Below, piece by piece: positions 44,219 through 52,918 of a DNA stretch of 64,000 bases; position 1 is the first letter of the stretch, and each line of letters begins with the position of its first letter. The DNA lies in the NCBI GenBank assembly GCA_028282705.1, contig JANQHI010000033.1, forward strand, positions 1 to 64,000. Direction: 5' to 3'. The position numbers were made by a program, and so were the translations under genes. This DNA comes from Prolixibacteraceae bacterium. GTDB taxonomy: Bacteria; Bacteroidota; Bacteroidia; Bacteroidales; Prolixibacteraceae. The notes under the pieces were generated by a model, which did not search any database, was not told where the DNA came from, and saw nothing but the letters and a program-made list of their open reading frames with translations.

Positions 44219-45340
44219 CTATTTATTGTGTATTTTCAATGTAACCACCAGGTTTTCTCCTGGAGCAGTAGTAATGTTTTTAACAGTGTAATAGACCAGC
44301 AGTTCTTCCATGTTTGCTACTTCATCTGAGTTCCCTGTTAGCTCAATCCTTGTTGAATGGTGGGCTTTTAGTACCACATTTTCAGCACATTCAAACCCCA
44401 CAGGGGGCTGGACAAGCTCTAGTTCATAATCAATATCAGAAATATTTTTGATCATTACTGATGCAACTTTTCGATTTTGAAGCTGCACAGGCAAACCAAC
44501 AATTTTTATTGAGTTGAAAAACAAGGGTTGCATATATTGTGAACTTCCATAAAGCTTGTTGCCAATGTATGCTACTGTGCGTTTTGCAAAAAGGGCTTCT
44601 TTTAATGATTCCATGCTTTTTTGCTTTGCAAAAACAAGGGTCATTGGCCTGTGTGAACCTACCAGGTCATAAACCATATTAACGGGGGTATGCACATCAG
44701 AATTGCACAAAACAGCCAACCCTTTTTCATTAGCCCATCCCAATGCTTCAGGGTAATATGAAAAATGGTTTACTACTTCAATTCCATGCAACATCCCTTT
44801 ATTAAAAAGTTCAGTATGTTCATCCCACCACAAAGTAGTGTCAGGTTGTTGTTCTTCCCAGCCAGGGTGGTTCCAAAATATAAATGCCCCTTGTTCTTTG
44901 GCTTCTACCAGTGCATCCATGTAATTTTCCCTTTCTAGCAAATTGGCATTTTTTATAAACAGGGTATTTAAGTGGCCTGGAGGCATATTGCGCGTGATCT
45001 CAGCTGCCTTTATTAACAAAACCCCAAGGCTTTCTGCAACTGGCTGTGCTATTTCATATGACCTGTTAAAATCAGCATTAATGTCAGCTGAATGGGGGGT
45101 ATATTCAATATGGTCAGAAATGGCAATTGCATCAAGCCCTTCAAGCCAGGCTTCTTCAACACGCACTGTTGGCCACACATCACCATCTGAAAAAACTGTA
45201 TGGATATGGAAATCACATTTCAGTGTTTGGTATCCTTGAATATCAGGGATATATAAATTTTTCCTGTGTTGTGCACTAGAAAGTATTGATATCAGTACCA
45301 ATACCAACACCCCAATCTTTTTCAGAATCATACCCTTCAT
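44219..45340 (-). CDS. Secreted PHP-domain phosphodiesterase (Sb-PDE family)
   Basis: The 373-residue protein has a signal peptide (VLVLISILSSAQ) and an N-terminal PHP domain: CDFHIHTVFSDG (Asp43, His45, His47, Asp52) with later DHIEYTPHS, ITRNMPPGHLNT, WNHPGW and NSDVHTP, which supply the metal cluster. This layout and length fit the Sb-PDE family of phosphodiesterases known from degradation of organophosphate triesters and diesters. The last 100 residues look like a small beta domain. The substrate in this organism is unknown. It lies 74 bases upstream of the FNR gene on the same strand and divergent from the Nag operon. Confidence 0.85.
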   Translation of the reverse strand: MKGMILKKIGVLVLVLISILSSAQHRKNLYIPDIQGYQTLKCDFHIHTVFSDGDVWPTVRVEEAWLEGLDAIAISDHIEYTPHSADINADFNRSYEIAQPVAESLGVLLIKAAEITRNMPPGHLNTLFIKNANLLERENYMDALVEAKEQGAFIFWNHPGWEEQQPDTTLWWDEHTELFNKGMLHGIEVVNHFSYYPEALGWANEKGLAVLCNSDVHTPVNMVYDLVGSHRPMTLVFAKQKSMESLKEALFAKRTVAYIGNKLYGSSQYMQPLFFNSIKIVGLPVQLQNRKVASVMIKNISDIDYELELVQPPVGFECAENVVLKAHHSTRIELTGNSDEVANMEELLVYYTVKNITTAPGENLVVTLKIHNK

Positions 45341-45502
45341 TTTAAATTCTCATTCAAATTAGTATTAATAGGGCTTATAAGAAATGATTTGTTTGTTTTT
45401 CTGCCCAATATTTTCTCAAAGTTAATACAGTATTATTTCTTTTTAAAAAAATTAAAAAGTGTATTTGATTTATTAAAAAAATTGTGAATATTGTTATTTA
45501 TT

Positions 45503-46729
45503 ATGAATTACCTTTTTGGAAATAAGCATAATGTAAGTGCAGGAATCAATATAAAAAGGGTCTTGCAAAAAAAGCAAGTTTTAAAAGCCTTGTATTTTGG
45601 AGGGGCTATGTCAAATGCTGAAATTGGCAAACAACTGGGGGTTAGTGCCCCCAAAATGAATGAACTCCTGCGTGAACTTATCCAGGATAATTTGGTGAAG
45701 GATCTGGGACCTGGTACTTCCAGTGGGGGTAGGCGCCCAAGCATTTTCGGGCTGGTTAAAAATGGCTTTTACCTGGTTGGGATAAGTATTGGAATTTACA
45801 AAACAGGTATTGCAATTTTTGATGCATCAAACAATGAGGTTTACACAAAAATCTTTTCAGTAAAGATTGAAAAAAACATCCAGGTTTTTAAGAAAATAAA
45901 AGGACACCTTGATGAAGTAATCGAAAAATCAGGTATCAACCCCAGCAAAATTATTGCTGGAGGTATAGAAATGCCAGGGCTGGTTAATTCAGAAAAAGGG
46001 ATCAATAAAACCTACTTCCCTGAATATGATAACCTGCATGAGCTGATAGGGCAATTATTTCCTTTCCCAATGTTTTTTGAAAATGATGCTAAAGTTAGGG
46101 CATATGCAGAAAAACACTTTGGCCTCGCCAAAAAGGTTGACCATGCTTTGATCCTGAATATTGATTGGGGTGTTGGTATGGGAATTATTGTAGAAGGAAA
46201 CCTATATAGGGGGAATGCAGGCTTTGCTGGAGAATTTGGCCATCTGCCTATTGTTGAGAATGGCATACTTTGCAAGTGTGGGAAAAAGGGGTGCCTTGAA
46301 ACAGTAGCATCAGCAACTGCTATTGTTAGGATGGCCAAAGAAGGCATATTGGAAGGTAATTCATCACTGATCAATGAATATACAGGCGACAGTGTTGAGT
46401 CAATAGAAATATATCATGTTATTAATGCTGCAAAAGCTGGAGACCAATTTGCAATATCCATACTTTCTAATGTTGCCCATTGGATAGGAAAAGGGATTGT
46501 ATTCCTTATACAAATATTTAACCCTGAGGCTATTGTCCTTGAAGGGATTGCTTCTGAAACCCAAAAATTTATGGAAGCCCCAATCCAACAGGCAATTAAT
46601 ACTTACAGCAACCATGATATCAGTAATGAGACAAAGATAAAATTCTCGAAACTGGGGATAAAGGCCGGGATCAAAGGAGCTGCTGCTTTGGCTCTCGAGA
46701 AGTTGGTAATGGTTCAAAATCATAATTAA
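45503..46729 (+). CDS. ROK family transcriptional regulator, NagC/Mlc-like
   Basis: An N-terminal winged helix (KQVLKALYFGGAMSNAEIGKQL, APKMNELLRELIQDNLV, GRRPSIFGLV) is fused to a ROK sugar-binding domain with NIDWGVGMGI, GEFGHLP and a canonical zinc motif CKCGKKGCLE. Such regulators repress sugar genes until the phosphosugar or sugar binds. ATG at 45503 is preferred; the in-frame codon at 45491 is TTG. It is the first gene of an operon with two amino-sugar deaminase homologues (10 and then 14 or fewer bases apart), so the effector is probably GlcNAc-6-P or GlcN-6-P. It may repress its own operon from the 160-base divergent region shared with the PHP gene. Confidence 0.9.
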   Translation: MNYLFGNKHNVSAGINIKRVLQKKQVLKALYFGGAMSNAEIGKQLGVSAPKMNELLRELIQDNLVKDLGPGTSSGGRRPSIFGLVKNGFYLVGISIGIYKTGIAIFDASNNEVYTKIFSVKIEKNIQVFKKIKGHLDEVIEKSGINPSKIIAGGIEMPGLVNSEKGINKTYFPEYDNLHELIGQLFPFPMFFENDAKVRAYAEKHFGLAKKVDHALILNIDWGVGMGIIVEGNLYRGNAGFAGEFGHLPIVENGILCKCGKKGCLETVASATAIVRMAKEGILEGNSSLINEYTGDSVESIEIYHVINAAKAGDQFAISILSNVAHWIGKGIVFLIQIFNPEAIVLEGIASETQKFMEAPIQQAINTYSNHDISNETKIKFSKLGIKAGIKGAAALALEKLVMVQNHN

Positions 46730-46739
46730 AGAAATACAG

Positions 46740-49055
46740 ATGGAAATCTCAAATGTAGAATCAATTTATTCCTCTATTTCAGGAATAAAAAAAATAACCA
46801 CAAAAATACCTTATGTATTGGTAGATAACTATCCACAGCTTGGGTTGTTGAATTCAATGAGGTTTTTGGAATGGGCAAGCCAGAACCCTGAAGGGGTGGT
46901 AAGTTTACCCATAGGGAAAACTTCTGAACATTTTATTAAGTATACACAGTTTCTTTTATCAAACTGGGATACTGAAAAAGGAGTTGAGATCAGGGGAAAA
47001 TATGGTTTAGGAAAGCTTGAAAAACCAAACCTTAGAGGCCTGCATTTTGTGCAATCAGGCGAATTTTACCCCATAAACCCTATACAACATAACAGCTTCT
47101 GCAATTATGTAACAAAATATTACATTAAGGGCTTTGGGCTTGATATAAACAAGGCATTGCTTATTAATTCAGACATGATCTCATTGGCTGAAGGCAAAGC
47201 TTACCATGAAATTTTCCCTGATCTTAAAATAGACCTCTCATTACGTTATAGGAAAGCAAAAAACAGGCAGGAAGAATTGCAGAAAGAATCAATTTTAATG
47301 ATTGATGATTGGTGTAATAAGTATGAGGAAAAAATAAGGACCAAAGGGGGGATTGGCTTTTTCCTGGCTGAAATTGGTCCCGATGGGCATGTGGCCTTTA
47401 ATACCCAGGGAGCCAGCCATCTGTCAGTGACAAGGCTAACTTCAACAAATTTTGAAACCCAGGCAGTAGCTGCTGGTGACCTGGGAGGGATAGAAGTTTC
47501 AAGGAACAGGCTGGTGATCACCATTGGGCTTGAAACAATTACTTATAACCCTGAGGCAGTAGCTATTGTGTTTGCAGCAGGGGAAGCAAAAGCTAAAGTG
47601 GTAAAAAATAACTTTGAAAATGAACCATCTACAAGGTATCCTGCATCTGCATTGCAAAAGCTTAAAAATGCCAGGTTTTTCCTTACCCAGGGTGCAGCTG
47701 CCCAGTTGACAGATACCATTGACAGGTATTTCAATGAAGGGGATTGGACACACCAGAAAACAGAAAGGGCAGTAATTGACCTGTGCAAAAAAGTCAATAA
47801 GTTTGGTCCCAAGCTTACTATGGATGATTTGAAGAATGACCCATATTGTAGGCTTATTCCTGGCTTGGATGAAAAAACTGTACTATCAGTGATTGAATCC
47901 ATTACTGGCAAAATAAAAAAGGGGATGGCTAAGGAATCAGGCCAGGTATATTACCATACTGGCCCACATCATGATGATATTATGTTGGGGATTATGCCTG
48001 CTATAAACAGGCAAATGAGGAATGCCAGCAATGAAATGCATTTTTCTGTCTTGACTTCAGGCTTTACTGCTGTAACAAACAAGTTTTTAATGGGGTTATT
48101 GAGGCACACCCTAGAACTTTTTAACAAGGGCAAAATTGAAATGATTAATTACCCTGACTTTTTTGACCAGGGTTATAAGTTTAAATGGGATAAAGATGTT
48201 TACCATTACCTTGACAATATTGCAGCTAATAACCAATATGAAAAAACACGTGGGGTTTGCCACAGGTTGGTAAGGGCAATGGTTGAAATATGGGGTATCA
48301 AAGATAAAGATGAACTGGAAAAGGTTATTAAGGAAATCCTAACAACCCTTGATGGTAGTTATGATGGCAGCAAAAACCCTCCTTTAATCCAGAAATTAAA
48401 AGGGATGATCAGGGAGCTTGAAGAGGAACTGGTTTGGGCGCATTTTGGTGTCCAGGTTAAAAACATCCACCACTTAAGGTTAGGGTTCTACCAGGGAGAT
48501 GTGTTCAGCTCAAAACCTGATTTGAATGGAGATATACTCCCAATATTAAATGAGTTCAGGAAACATAAGCCAACAGTGTTGAGTCTGGCAATGGACCCCC
48601 AGGGTAGTGGCCCTGATACACACTATAAAGTGTTGCAGGCTATAGCTGGGGCAGTGCAAGAATGGGCAAAAGAAGAAGATTTATCAGAGTTAAAAATCAT
48701 AGGTTATAGGAATGTTTGGTTTACTTACCAACCACATGATGTTGAATTAATTGTTCCTGTGTCACTTAACTCACTGGCTACATTAAACCAGTCATTTGCT
48801 GAATGCTATTTAAGCCAGGTTAATGCCTCATTCCCAAGCTACCAGTTAGATGGGAAATTCAGTGAATTGGCTCAAAAAACCTGGGTTGAACAGCACAAAC
48901 AGATTCAATTCTTGCTGGGCAAAAATTATTTTTATGAAAATGAATCCCCACTTCTTAGGGCAACCCATGGGTTGGTTTATGCAAGGGAATTAAATGTGGA
49001 ACAATTCCTTGGTATTGCTTTTTCTATGGAAAAATCAACAGAAGTTTTAATATAA
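46740..49055 (+). CDS. NagB-like/PIG-L (LmbE) deacetylase fusion protein
   Basis: This 771-residue protein joins two parts. Residues about 30-330 are like glucosamine-6-phosphate deaminase (IGPDGHVAFNTQG near residue 215, matching the DGH active-site loop). Residues about 395-700 are a PIG-L/LmbE-type deacetylase (YYHTGPHHDDIMLG, where the usual HPDDE reads PHHDDI). Such fusions are known in Bacteroidota. In the NagB part the FNMDEY motif carrying the catalytic Asp72 (E. coli) is replaced by FVQSGEFYP, so the deaminase step may be impaired while the DGH loop is kept. A deacetylase plus deaminase on one chain suggests processing of N-acetylated amino sugars. It lies 10 bases after the NagC-like gene and just before nagB. 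Confidence 0.85.
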   Translation: MEISNVESIYSSISGIKKITTKIPYVLVDNYPQLGLLNSMRFLEWASQNPEGVVSLPIGKTSEHFIKYTQFLLSNWDTEKGVEIRGKYGLGKLEKPNLRGLHFVQSGEFYPINPIQHNSFCNYVTKYYIKGFGLDINKALLINSDMISLAEGKAYHEIFPDLKIDLSLRYRKAKNRQEELQKESILMIDDWCNKYEEKIRTKGGIGFFLAEIGPDGHVAFNTQGASHLSVTRLTSTNFETQAVAAGDLGGIEVSRNRLVITIGLETITYNPEAVAIVFAAGEAKAKVVKNNFENEPSTRYPASALQKLKNARFFLTQGAAAQLTDTIDRYFNEGDWTHQKTERAVIDLCKKVNKFGPKLTMDDLKNDPYCRLIPGLDEKTVLSVIESITGKIKKGMAKESGQVYYHTGPHHDDIMLGIMPAINRQMRNASNEMHFSVLTSGFTAVTNKFLMGLLRHTLELFNKGKIEMINYPDFFDQGYKFKWDKDVYHYLDNIAANNQYEKTRGVCHRLVRAMVEIWGIKDKDELEKVIKEILTTLDGSYDGSKNPPLIQKLKGMIRELEEELVWAHFGVQVKNIHHLRLGFYQGDVFSSKPDLNGDILPILNEFRKHKPTVLSLAMDPQGSGPDTHYKVLQAIAGAVQEWAKEEDLSELKIIGYRNVWFTYQPHDVELIVPVSLNSLATLNQSFAECYLSQVNASFPSYQLDGKFSELAQKTWVEQHKQIQFLLGKNYFYENESPLLRATHGLVYARELNVEQFLGIAFSMEKSTEVLI

Positions 49056-49069
49056 ATTTTTTGAAAGAT

Positions 49070-49843
49070 ATGAACGTAAACATTTACCCTGATTATGATG
49101 ATTTGTGCATTGAAACTGCCAGTTACATTGCCAAAAGAATTAATAGTTACAACCCAACAAAAGAAAACCCATTTGTTTTAGGACTGCCAACAGGTTCTTC
49201 CCCAATTGGGGTTTACAATGAATTGGCAGCGTTGTGTAGAGAAGGGGAAATTTCATTCAAGAATGTGGTCACATTCAATATGGATGAGTACATAGGGTTA
49301 CCAGCCGGCCACCCTCAAAGCTACAGGTATTTTATGGAAACCTATCTGTTCAAGTATGTTGATATCCCTGCTGAAAACATTAATTTCCTTAATGGTACAG
49401 CAATTGATTTGCAGCAGGAATGTATAGATTATGAAAATAGAATCCAGGAACTGGGAGGGATAGAATTATTCATGGGTGGTATTGGGGTAAATGCACATAT
49501 AGCCTTTAATGAACCTGGCTCAGGAAGGGACTCAAAAACACGGGTTATTGATTTGGCAGAAGAGACAATAGTAGCCAACTCACGTTTTTTTGAAGGCGAA
49601 TTAGATAAAGTACCTACAAAGGCATTGTCAGTAGGGATTAAAACCATAATGGATGCCAAAGAGGTTATTTTAATTGTAAATGGTCAGAACAAAGCAACAG
49701 CCCTTCAAAAAATAATTGAAGAGGCGGTAAATGAATCATGGCCTGGGTCAATACTCCAGTTACATAAGCAGGGAAGGATTGTGTGTGATTTGGATGCAAC
49801 CCAAAATTTAAAGCAAGAAACAGTAGAAAAATATACTATGTAA
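49070..49843 (+). CDS. nagB: Glucosamine-6-phosphate deaminase homologue with altered active-site loop
   Basis: NagB converts glucosamine-6-phosphate to fructose-6-phosphate and ammonia. ATG at 49070 is chosen; the upstream in-frame codon at 49061 is TTG. The 257-residue product fits the family, with LPTGSSP, FNMDEYIGL (equivalent of Asp72), AFNEPGS (Glu148 equivalent) and TRVIDL. But the GGVGNDGH loop of E. coli reads GGIGVNAH: the aspartate equivalent to Asp141 is Asn, and the following Gly is Ala, while His143 is kept. This would be expected to slow sugar-ring opening. The gene closely follows the NagB-PIG-L fusion, and a terminator follows it. Confidence 0.9.
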   Translation: MNVNIYPDYDDLCIETASYIAKRINSYNPTKENPFVLGLPTGSSPIGVYNELAALCREGEISFKNVVTFNMDEYIGLPAGHPQSYRYFMETYLFKYVDIPAENINFLNGTAIDLQQECIDYENRIQELGGIELFMGGIGVNAHIAFNEPGSGRDSKTRVIDLAEETIVANSRFFEGELDKVPTKALSVGIKTIMDAKEVILIVNGQNKATALQKIIEEAVNESWPGSILQLHKQGRIVCDLDATQNLKQETVEKYTM

Positions 49844-49869
49844 CATACATAGTTTTTTCGTTGTGGCAA

Positions 49870-49904
49870 AAAAGGCCGCCTTGATTTATTCATGGTGGCC
49901 TTTT
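49870..49904 (+). terminator. Intrinsic terminator of the Nag operon
   Basis: AAAAGGCCGCC (49870-49880) pairs with GGTGGCCTTTT (49894-49904), with one G-T pair, 27 bases after the nagB stop. Confidence 0.75.
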
Positions 49905-50100
49905 AGGTAATTTCGAATTGATTGTTAAAATTATCCTTCACGAATGTACGTTTTCTTTTATTTTGAAGCAAATAATATTTGCTGTTATTACCATAAAATA
50001 GGGGTTTTTAAAGGAAGTTTTAACAATATTTAGCTTAAAAATAACATAATTATTATTACGAAAACAAACATTGGGTCAATAAACATAAGTAGGGTGGTAA

Positions 50101-50280
50101 TCACTTGCTGTTTATAGTTTTAATAGGTTTGAACACAATTTCATTTTTGCAATTAGGGCAAATAAAAATCTCACATCCAGTGCAAGCAAAACAATTGCTA
50201 CAAACTTTTTCTGCATCTAATAAGGTAAACTTATAACCACAGTTTTTACATATAAACTCTTTGGGTTTTGATTTGATCAT
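50101..50280 (-). CDS. Small Cys-rich zinc-ribbon protein (59 aa), coupled to the metal importer
   Basis: This short gene, easily missed, starts at ATG 50280 and ends at TGA 50101. Its start overlaps the stop of the ABC permease gene as ATGA (50277-50280), so it should be translated from the same mRNA. The product has eight cysteines in four CxxC pairs: CKNC (11-14), CSNC (27-30), CTGC (33-36) and CPNC (41-44), with basic residues at both ends and no signal peptide. That pattern fits one or two zinc ribbons. No enzyme motif is seen. Being the last gene of a zinc/manganese-type importer operon, it could store, hand over or sense zinc in the cytoplasm; that is inference from position and cysteine content. 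Confidence 0.78.
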   Translation of the reverse strand: MIKSKPKEFICKNCGYKFTLLDAEKVCSNCFACTGCEIFICPNCKNEIVFKPIKTINSK

Positions 50281-51086
50281 CTGAAATATTTATATATCCT
50301 CAGCAACCCAAAAACAATGACCAATGTAAAAATGATAGTTGCCCCTGATGGTATATTAGCAAAATAAGAAATAAGCAATCCCGAAATGGTACCAAGGAAT
50401 GCAAACAATGTTGAAAGGATAATAAGTTTTTTAAAGTCTTTTGTGAATAGGTTGGCAGTGGCTTGCGGGATTGTTAAAAGGGATAGGATAAGTATGATAC
50501 CCACCACCCTAATATTTAAGACAACTGTCAGGGCAATCAATATAATCAGGAGATAGTTATACAATGCCACAGGAATGCCTGATGCTTTGGCAAATTCTTC
50601 ATCAAAAGCTATGTAAAGGACCTTCCTGTAAAACAGGGAAAAAAAAGTGAGGATGACCACATTAAGGGCAAACATCATCCAAAGTTCTGAGTTGGTTACT
50701 GTTAAAATGTTTCCAAATAGATAGCTCATCAGGTTGGGGGTATATCCAGGGGTGATAAATACAAAAATAATCCCCAGGGCCATCCCCAATGACCACCATA
50801 TGGCAATTGAAGAATCTTCCCTGATACCAGCTTTATGGGTAAATAGCTGTATTCCCAGGGCAGAAAGGACAGCAAAGACAATAGCCCCCAATAGTGGGTT
50901 TAAGCCCAGGAAAAATGCAATACCAATCCCACCAAATGAAGCATGGGTTATACCCCCACTGATAAAAACAATCCTCCTTGAAACAATATAAGTCCCAATT
51001 ATCCCACACGAGATGCTGGCAAAAATGGCTGAAAGGAATGCTTTCTGGAAGAAATCATATGTAAAAAGTTCTAAGAGTTCCTGCAT
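50277..51086 (-). CDS. znuB: Metal ABC transporter permease (ZnuB/TroC family)
   Basis: The 269-residue membrane subunit of a metal-importing ABC transporter has eight or nine hydrophobic helices and the family landmarks AIFASISCGIIGTYIVSRR near the start, GGITHASFGGIGIAFFLG, and DEEFAKASGIPVALYNYLL, the coupling loop. It follows the ATPase gene by one base and ends overlapping the zinc-ribbon gene. Family members import Zn2+ or Mn2+; the choice of zinc rests on the His-rich loop of the binding protein and on the zinc-ribbon neighbour. Confidence 0.93.
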   Translation of the reverse strand: MQELLELFTYDFFQKAFLSAIFASISCGIIGTYIVSRRIVFISGGITHASFGGIGIAFFLGLNPLLGAIVFAVLSALGIQLFTHKAGIREDSSIAIWWSLGMALGIIFVFITPGYTPNLMSYLFGNILTVTNSELWMMFALNVVILTFFSLFYRKVLYIAFDEEFAKASGIPVALYNYLLIILIALTVVLNIRVVGIILILSLLTIPQATANLFTKDFKKLIILSTLFAFLGTISGLLISYFANIPSGATIIFTLVIVFGLLRIYKYFR

Positions 51087-51087
51087 G

Positions 51088-51837
51088 TCAATGGCTGTGT
51101 TCTTTTAAAACTGTGTGGGGTACATCCCCATGGCTGATAATTTGTATAGGGCAGTTATAAGCCTCCAGTTGTTCATTTGTGATCGTGTTTGATAGGTGGT
51201 AGTGCAAGTGCTTATTCACACAGGCAATGGTTTTCACATAACTCGAAATAGTACCAACATCATGTGAAACCAAAAGGATACCCATTTTATCATTAAGGAC
51301 ACGTAATTTTTCATATAATTCCCCCTCAAAACGATTATCAACAAATGTATCTGGTTCATCAAGGATAAGGATTTTAGGGTCACTTATTAAAGCCCTGCAT
51401 AAAAATACGCGTTGCATTTGCCCTCCTGATAATTCTCCAATTGCTTGGTTTTTTATGGCTGAAATCCCCATCTCTTCCAATAAAAATTCAGCCTTTTCTT
51501 TTTCTACTTTTTTATTGGCACCATTCCTTTTTTTACTAAGGTTACCTGACCTGATAACATCAAAAACAGTGATAGGGAATTTTTTATCAATATGCCTCAC
51601 TTGAGGTAAGTAACCAAATGGGTTTTTCTCCTTCTTAATTAAATCACTGAAAATTAATTCACCCTGGATAGGTTTTAACAACCCAAGGATGGCTTTCAGA
51701 AGGGTGGTTTTACCCCCTCCATTGGGACCAATAACCCCGATAAAATCCTGCTGGAAAATTTTTAGGTTTACCCTTTCAAGAATGGCCTCTTTGTCATAAG
51801 CCAGTGTTACATCTTTTATATGGATGAGAGGTTCCAT
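51088..51837 (-). CDS. znuC: Metal ABC transporter ATP-binding protein (ZnuC family)
   Basis: This 249-residue ATPase has Walker A GPNGGGKTTLL (about residue 37), the Q-loop in PQVRHI, the signature LSGGQMQRVF, Walker B ILILDEPD and the switch His in LVSHDVG. The C-terminus carries several histidines (KHLHYHLS, KEHSH), common in zinc-importer ATPases. The gene lies between znuA (2 bases) and znuB (1 base). Confidence 0.95.
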   Translation of the reverse strand: MEPLIHIKDVTLAYDKEAILERVNLKIFQQDFIGVIGPNGGGKTTLLKAILGLLKPIQGELIFSDLIKKEKNPFGYLPQVRHIDKKFPITVFDVIRSGNLSKKRNGANKKVEKEKAEFLLEEMGISAIKNQAIGELSGGQMQRVFLCRALISDPKILILDEPDTFVDNRFEGELYEKLRVLNDKMGILLVSHDVGTISSYVKTIACVNKHLHYHLSNTITNEQLEAYNCPIQIISHGDVPHTVLKEHSH

Positions 51838-51839
51838 GC

Positions 51840-52706
51840 TTAATTATTATCCCTGATAGTTTGTGCAATGTACACCATATTTTCAGCCCAGTAAGGGTCG
51901 AGTGGTGCAATTTGCATGATTACCCCACCAATCTCTTCAGCAAAAACCCTGGCATGTTCCCTGTCAAATTCAGTTTGTATATAAACAGTCTTAATGTTAT
52001 GCTTATTGGCAAGGTCAACCACTTCTTTAATGTGTTGTGCTGTAGGTTCTTTCCCCCCAGATTCCAGTGAAACCTGGTTTAATTCATAATCTCGGGCAAA
52101 ATAAGTCAATGAAGGGTGGAAGAGAATAAAAGTCTTGCCTTTAACATCTTTCAATGTATTTTTAACCTGGATATTTACCTGGTCAATTTCTTTAACAAAC
52201 TTATGGTAATTCAGCAGGTAGGTATCTTTATTTTCTGGATTGATTTCATTTAGGACATCCTTAATTTTTTCAGCCATTTTTTTGACATTTTGGGTTGAAA
52301 GCCAAACATGGGGGTCAATCCCATCCATATGCACATGGTCACCATGGTCTTCCACTTTATCAGCTATTAAATCAAGCCCTTCTGAAAGGTTATACACTTT
52401 CATTTCTTTGTTGGTTTCAGCAATTTTATCTTTCCACGAATATTCAAAGCCTATGTAGCCAATCCTGAACCAGGCAACTGAATTTACAATATCTTTTAAT
52501 TGTGATGGCAATAATGTGTAAGTAGCTGGGCTTGCACCTGGAGGGATCAATACATTCACTTTAAAATCACCACCAGCAATTTTTTCAACAAATGTTTTTT
52601 GTGGTAATATACTTACTGTAATAACCTTTTTTTCTTCTTGTTTTTTGTTTACCTGGCACGAAACAAATAAGAAAGATGCCAATAATATCCAAATGCTTAA
52701 TTTCAT
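51840..52706 (-). CDS. znuA: Metal-binding lipoprotein of ABC importer (ZnuA family)
   Basis: The periplasmic binding lipoprotein captures the metal and delivers it to the permease. The start is set at 52706 (MKLSIWILLASFLFVSCQ), giving a signal peptide with lipobox Cys; an upstream in-frame start at 52835 would add 43 residues of unlikely sequence. Typical blocks are ISILPQKTFVEKIAGG, PPGASPATY, a short acidic-His loop (KVEDHGDHVHMDGIDPHVWLS) with the second metal histidine, FILFHPSLTYFARDY and EFDREHARVFAEEIGG. The His-Asp loop favours zinc over manganese. It heads the operon. Confidence 0.93.
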   Translation of the reverse strand: MKLSIWILLASFLFVSCQVNKKQEEKKVITVSILPQKTFVEKIAGGDFKVNVLIPPGASPATYTLLPSQLKDIVNSVAWFRIGYIGFEYSWKDKIAETNKEMKVYNLSEGLDLIADKVEDHGDHVHMDGIDPHVWLSTQNVKKMAEKIKDVLNEINPENKDTYLLNYHKFVKEIDQVNIQVKNTLKDVKGKTFILFHPSLTYFARDYELNQVSLESGGKEPTAQHIKEVVDLANKHNIKTVYIQTEFDREHARVFAEEIGGVIMQIAPLDPYWAENMVYIAQTIRDNN

Positions 52707-52792
52707 AGGATTGTTTTTATGTGTGTTAATATTCCAAGTAGAACAATATTTTACAAATTTAGTTTTAAAAACCAATAAAACTTTATGACGAA

Positions 52793-52842
52793 GAAACAAA
52801 CAAAAGCAAGTACCTGTTTTATTATACTGAAACAAACAAAAG
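52793..52842. promoter_or_regulatory. 14-base direct repeat between znuA and the M20 gene
   Basis: GAAACAAACAAAAG occurs at 52793-52806 and at 52829-52842, 36 bases apart, in the divergent region. Read towards znuA, the second copy is embedded in TACTTTTG, a match to the -7 consensus TAnnTTTG. A metal-responsive operator is possible but not demonstrated. Confidence 0.35.
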
Positions 52843-52918
52843 TAGGTTTGGCTTCCTCTTTAAAATTCAAATGGTTATCTTAATAGCCTGTTTTTGTTCC
52901 GTTTTTAAATGCATAAAA

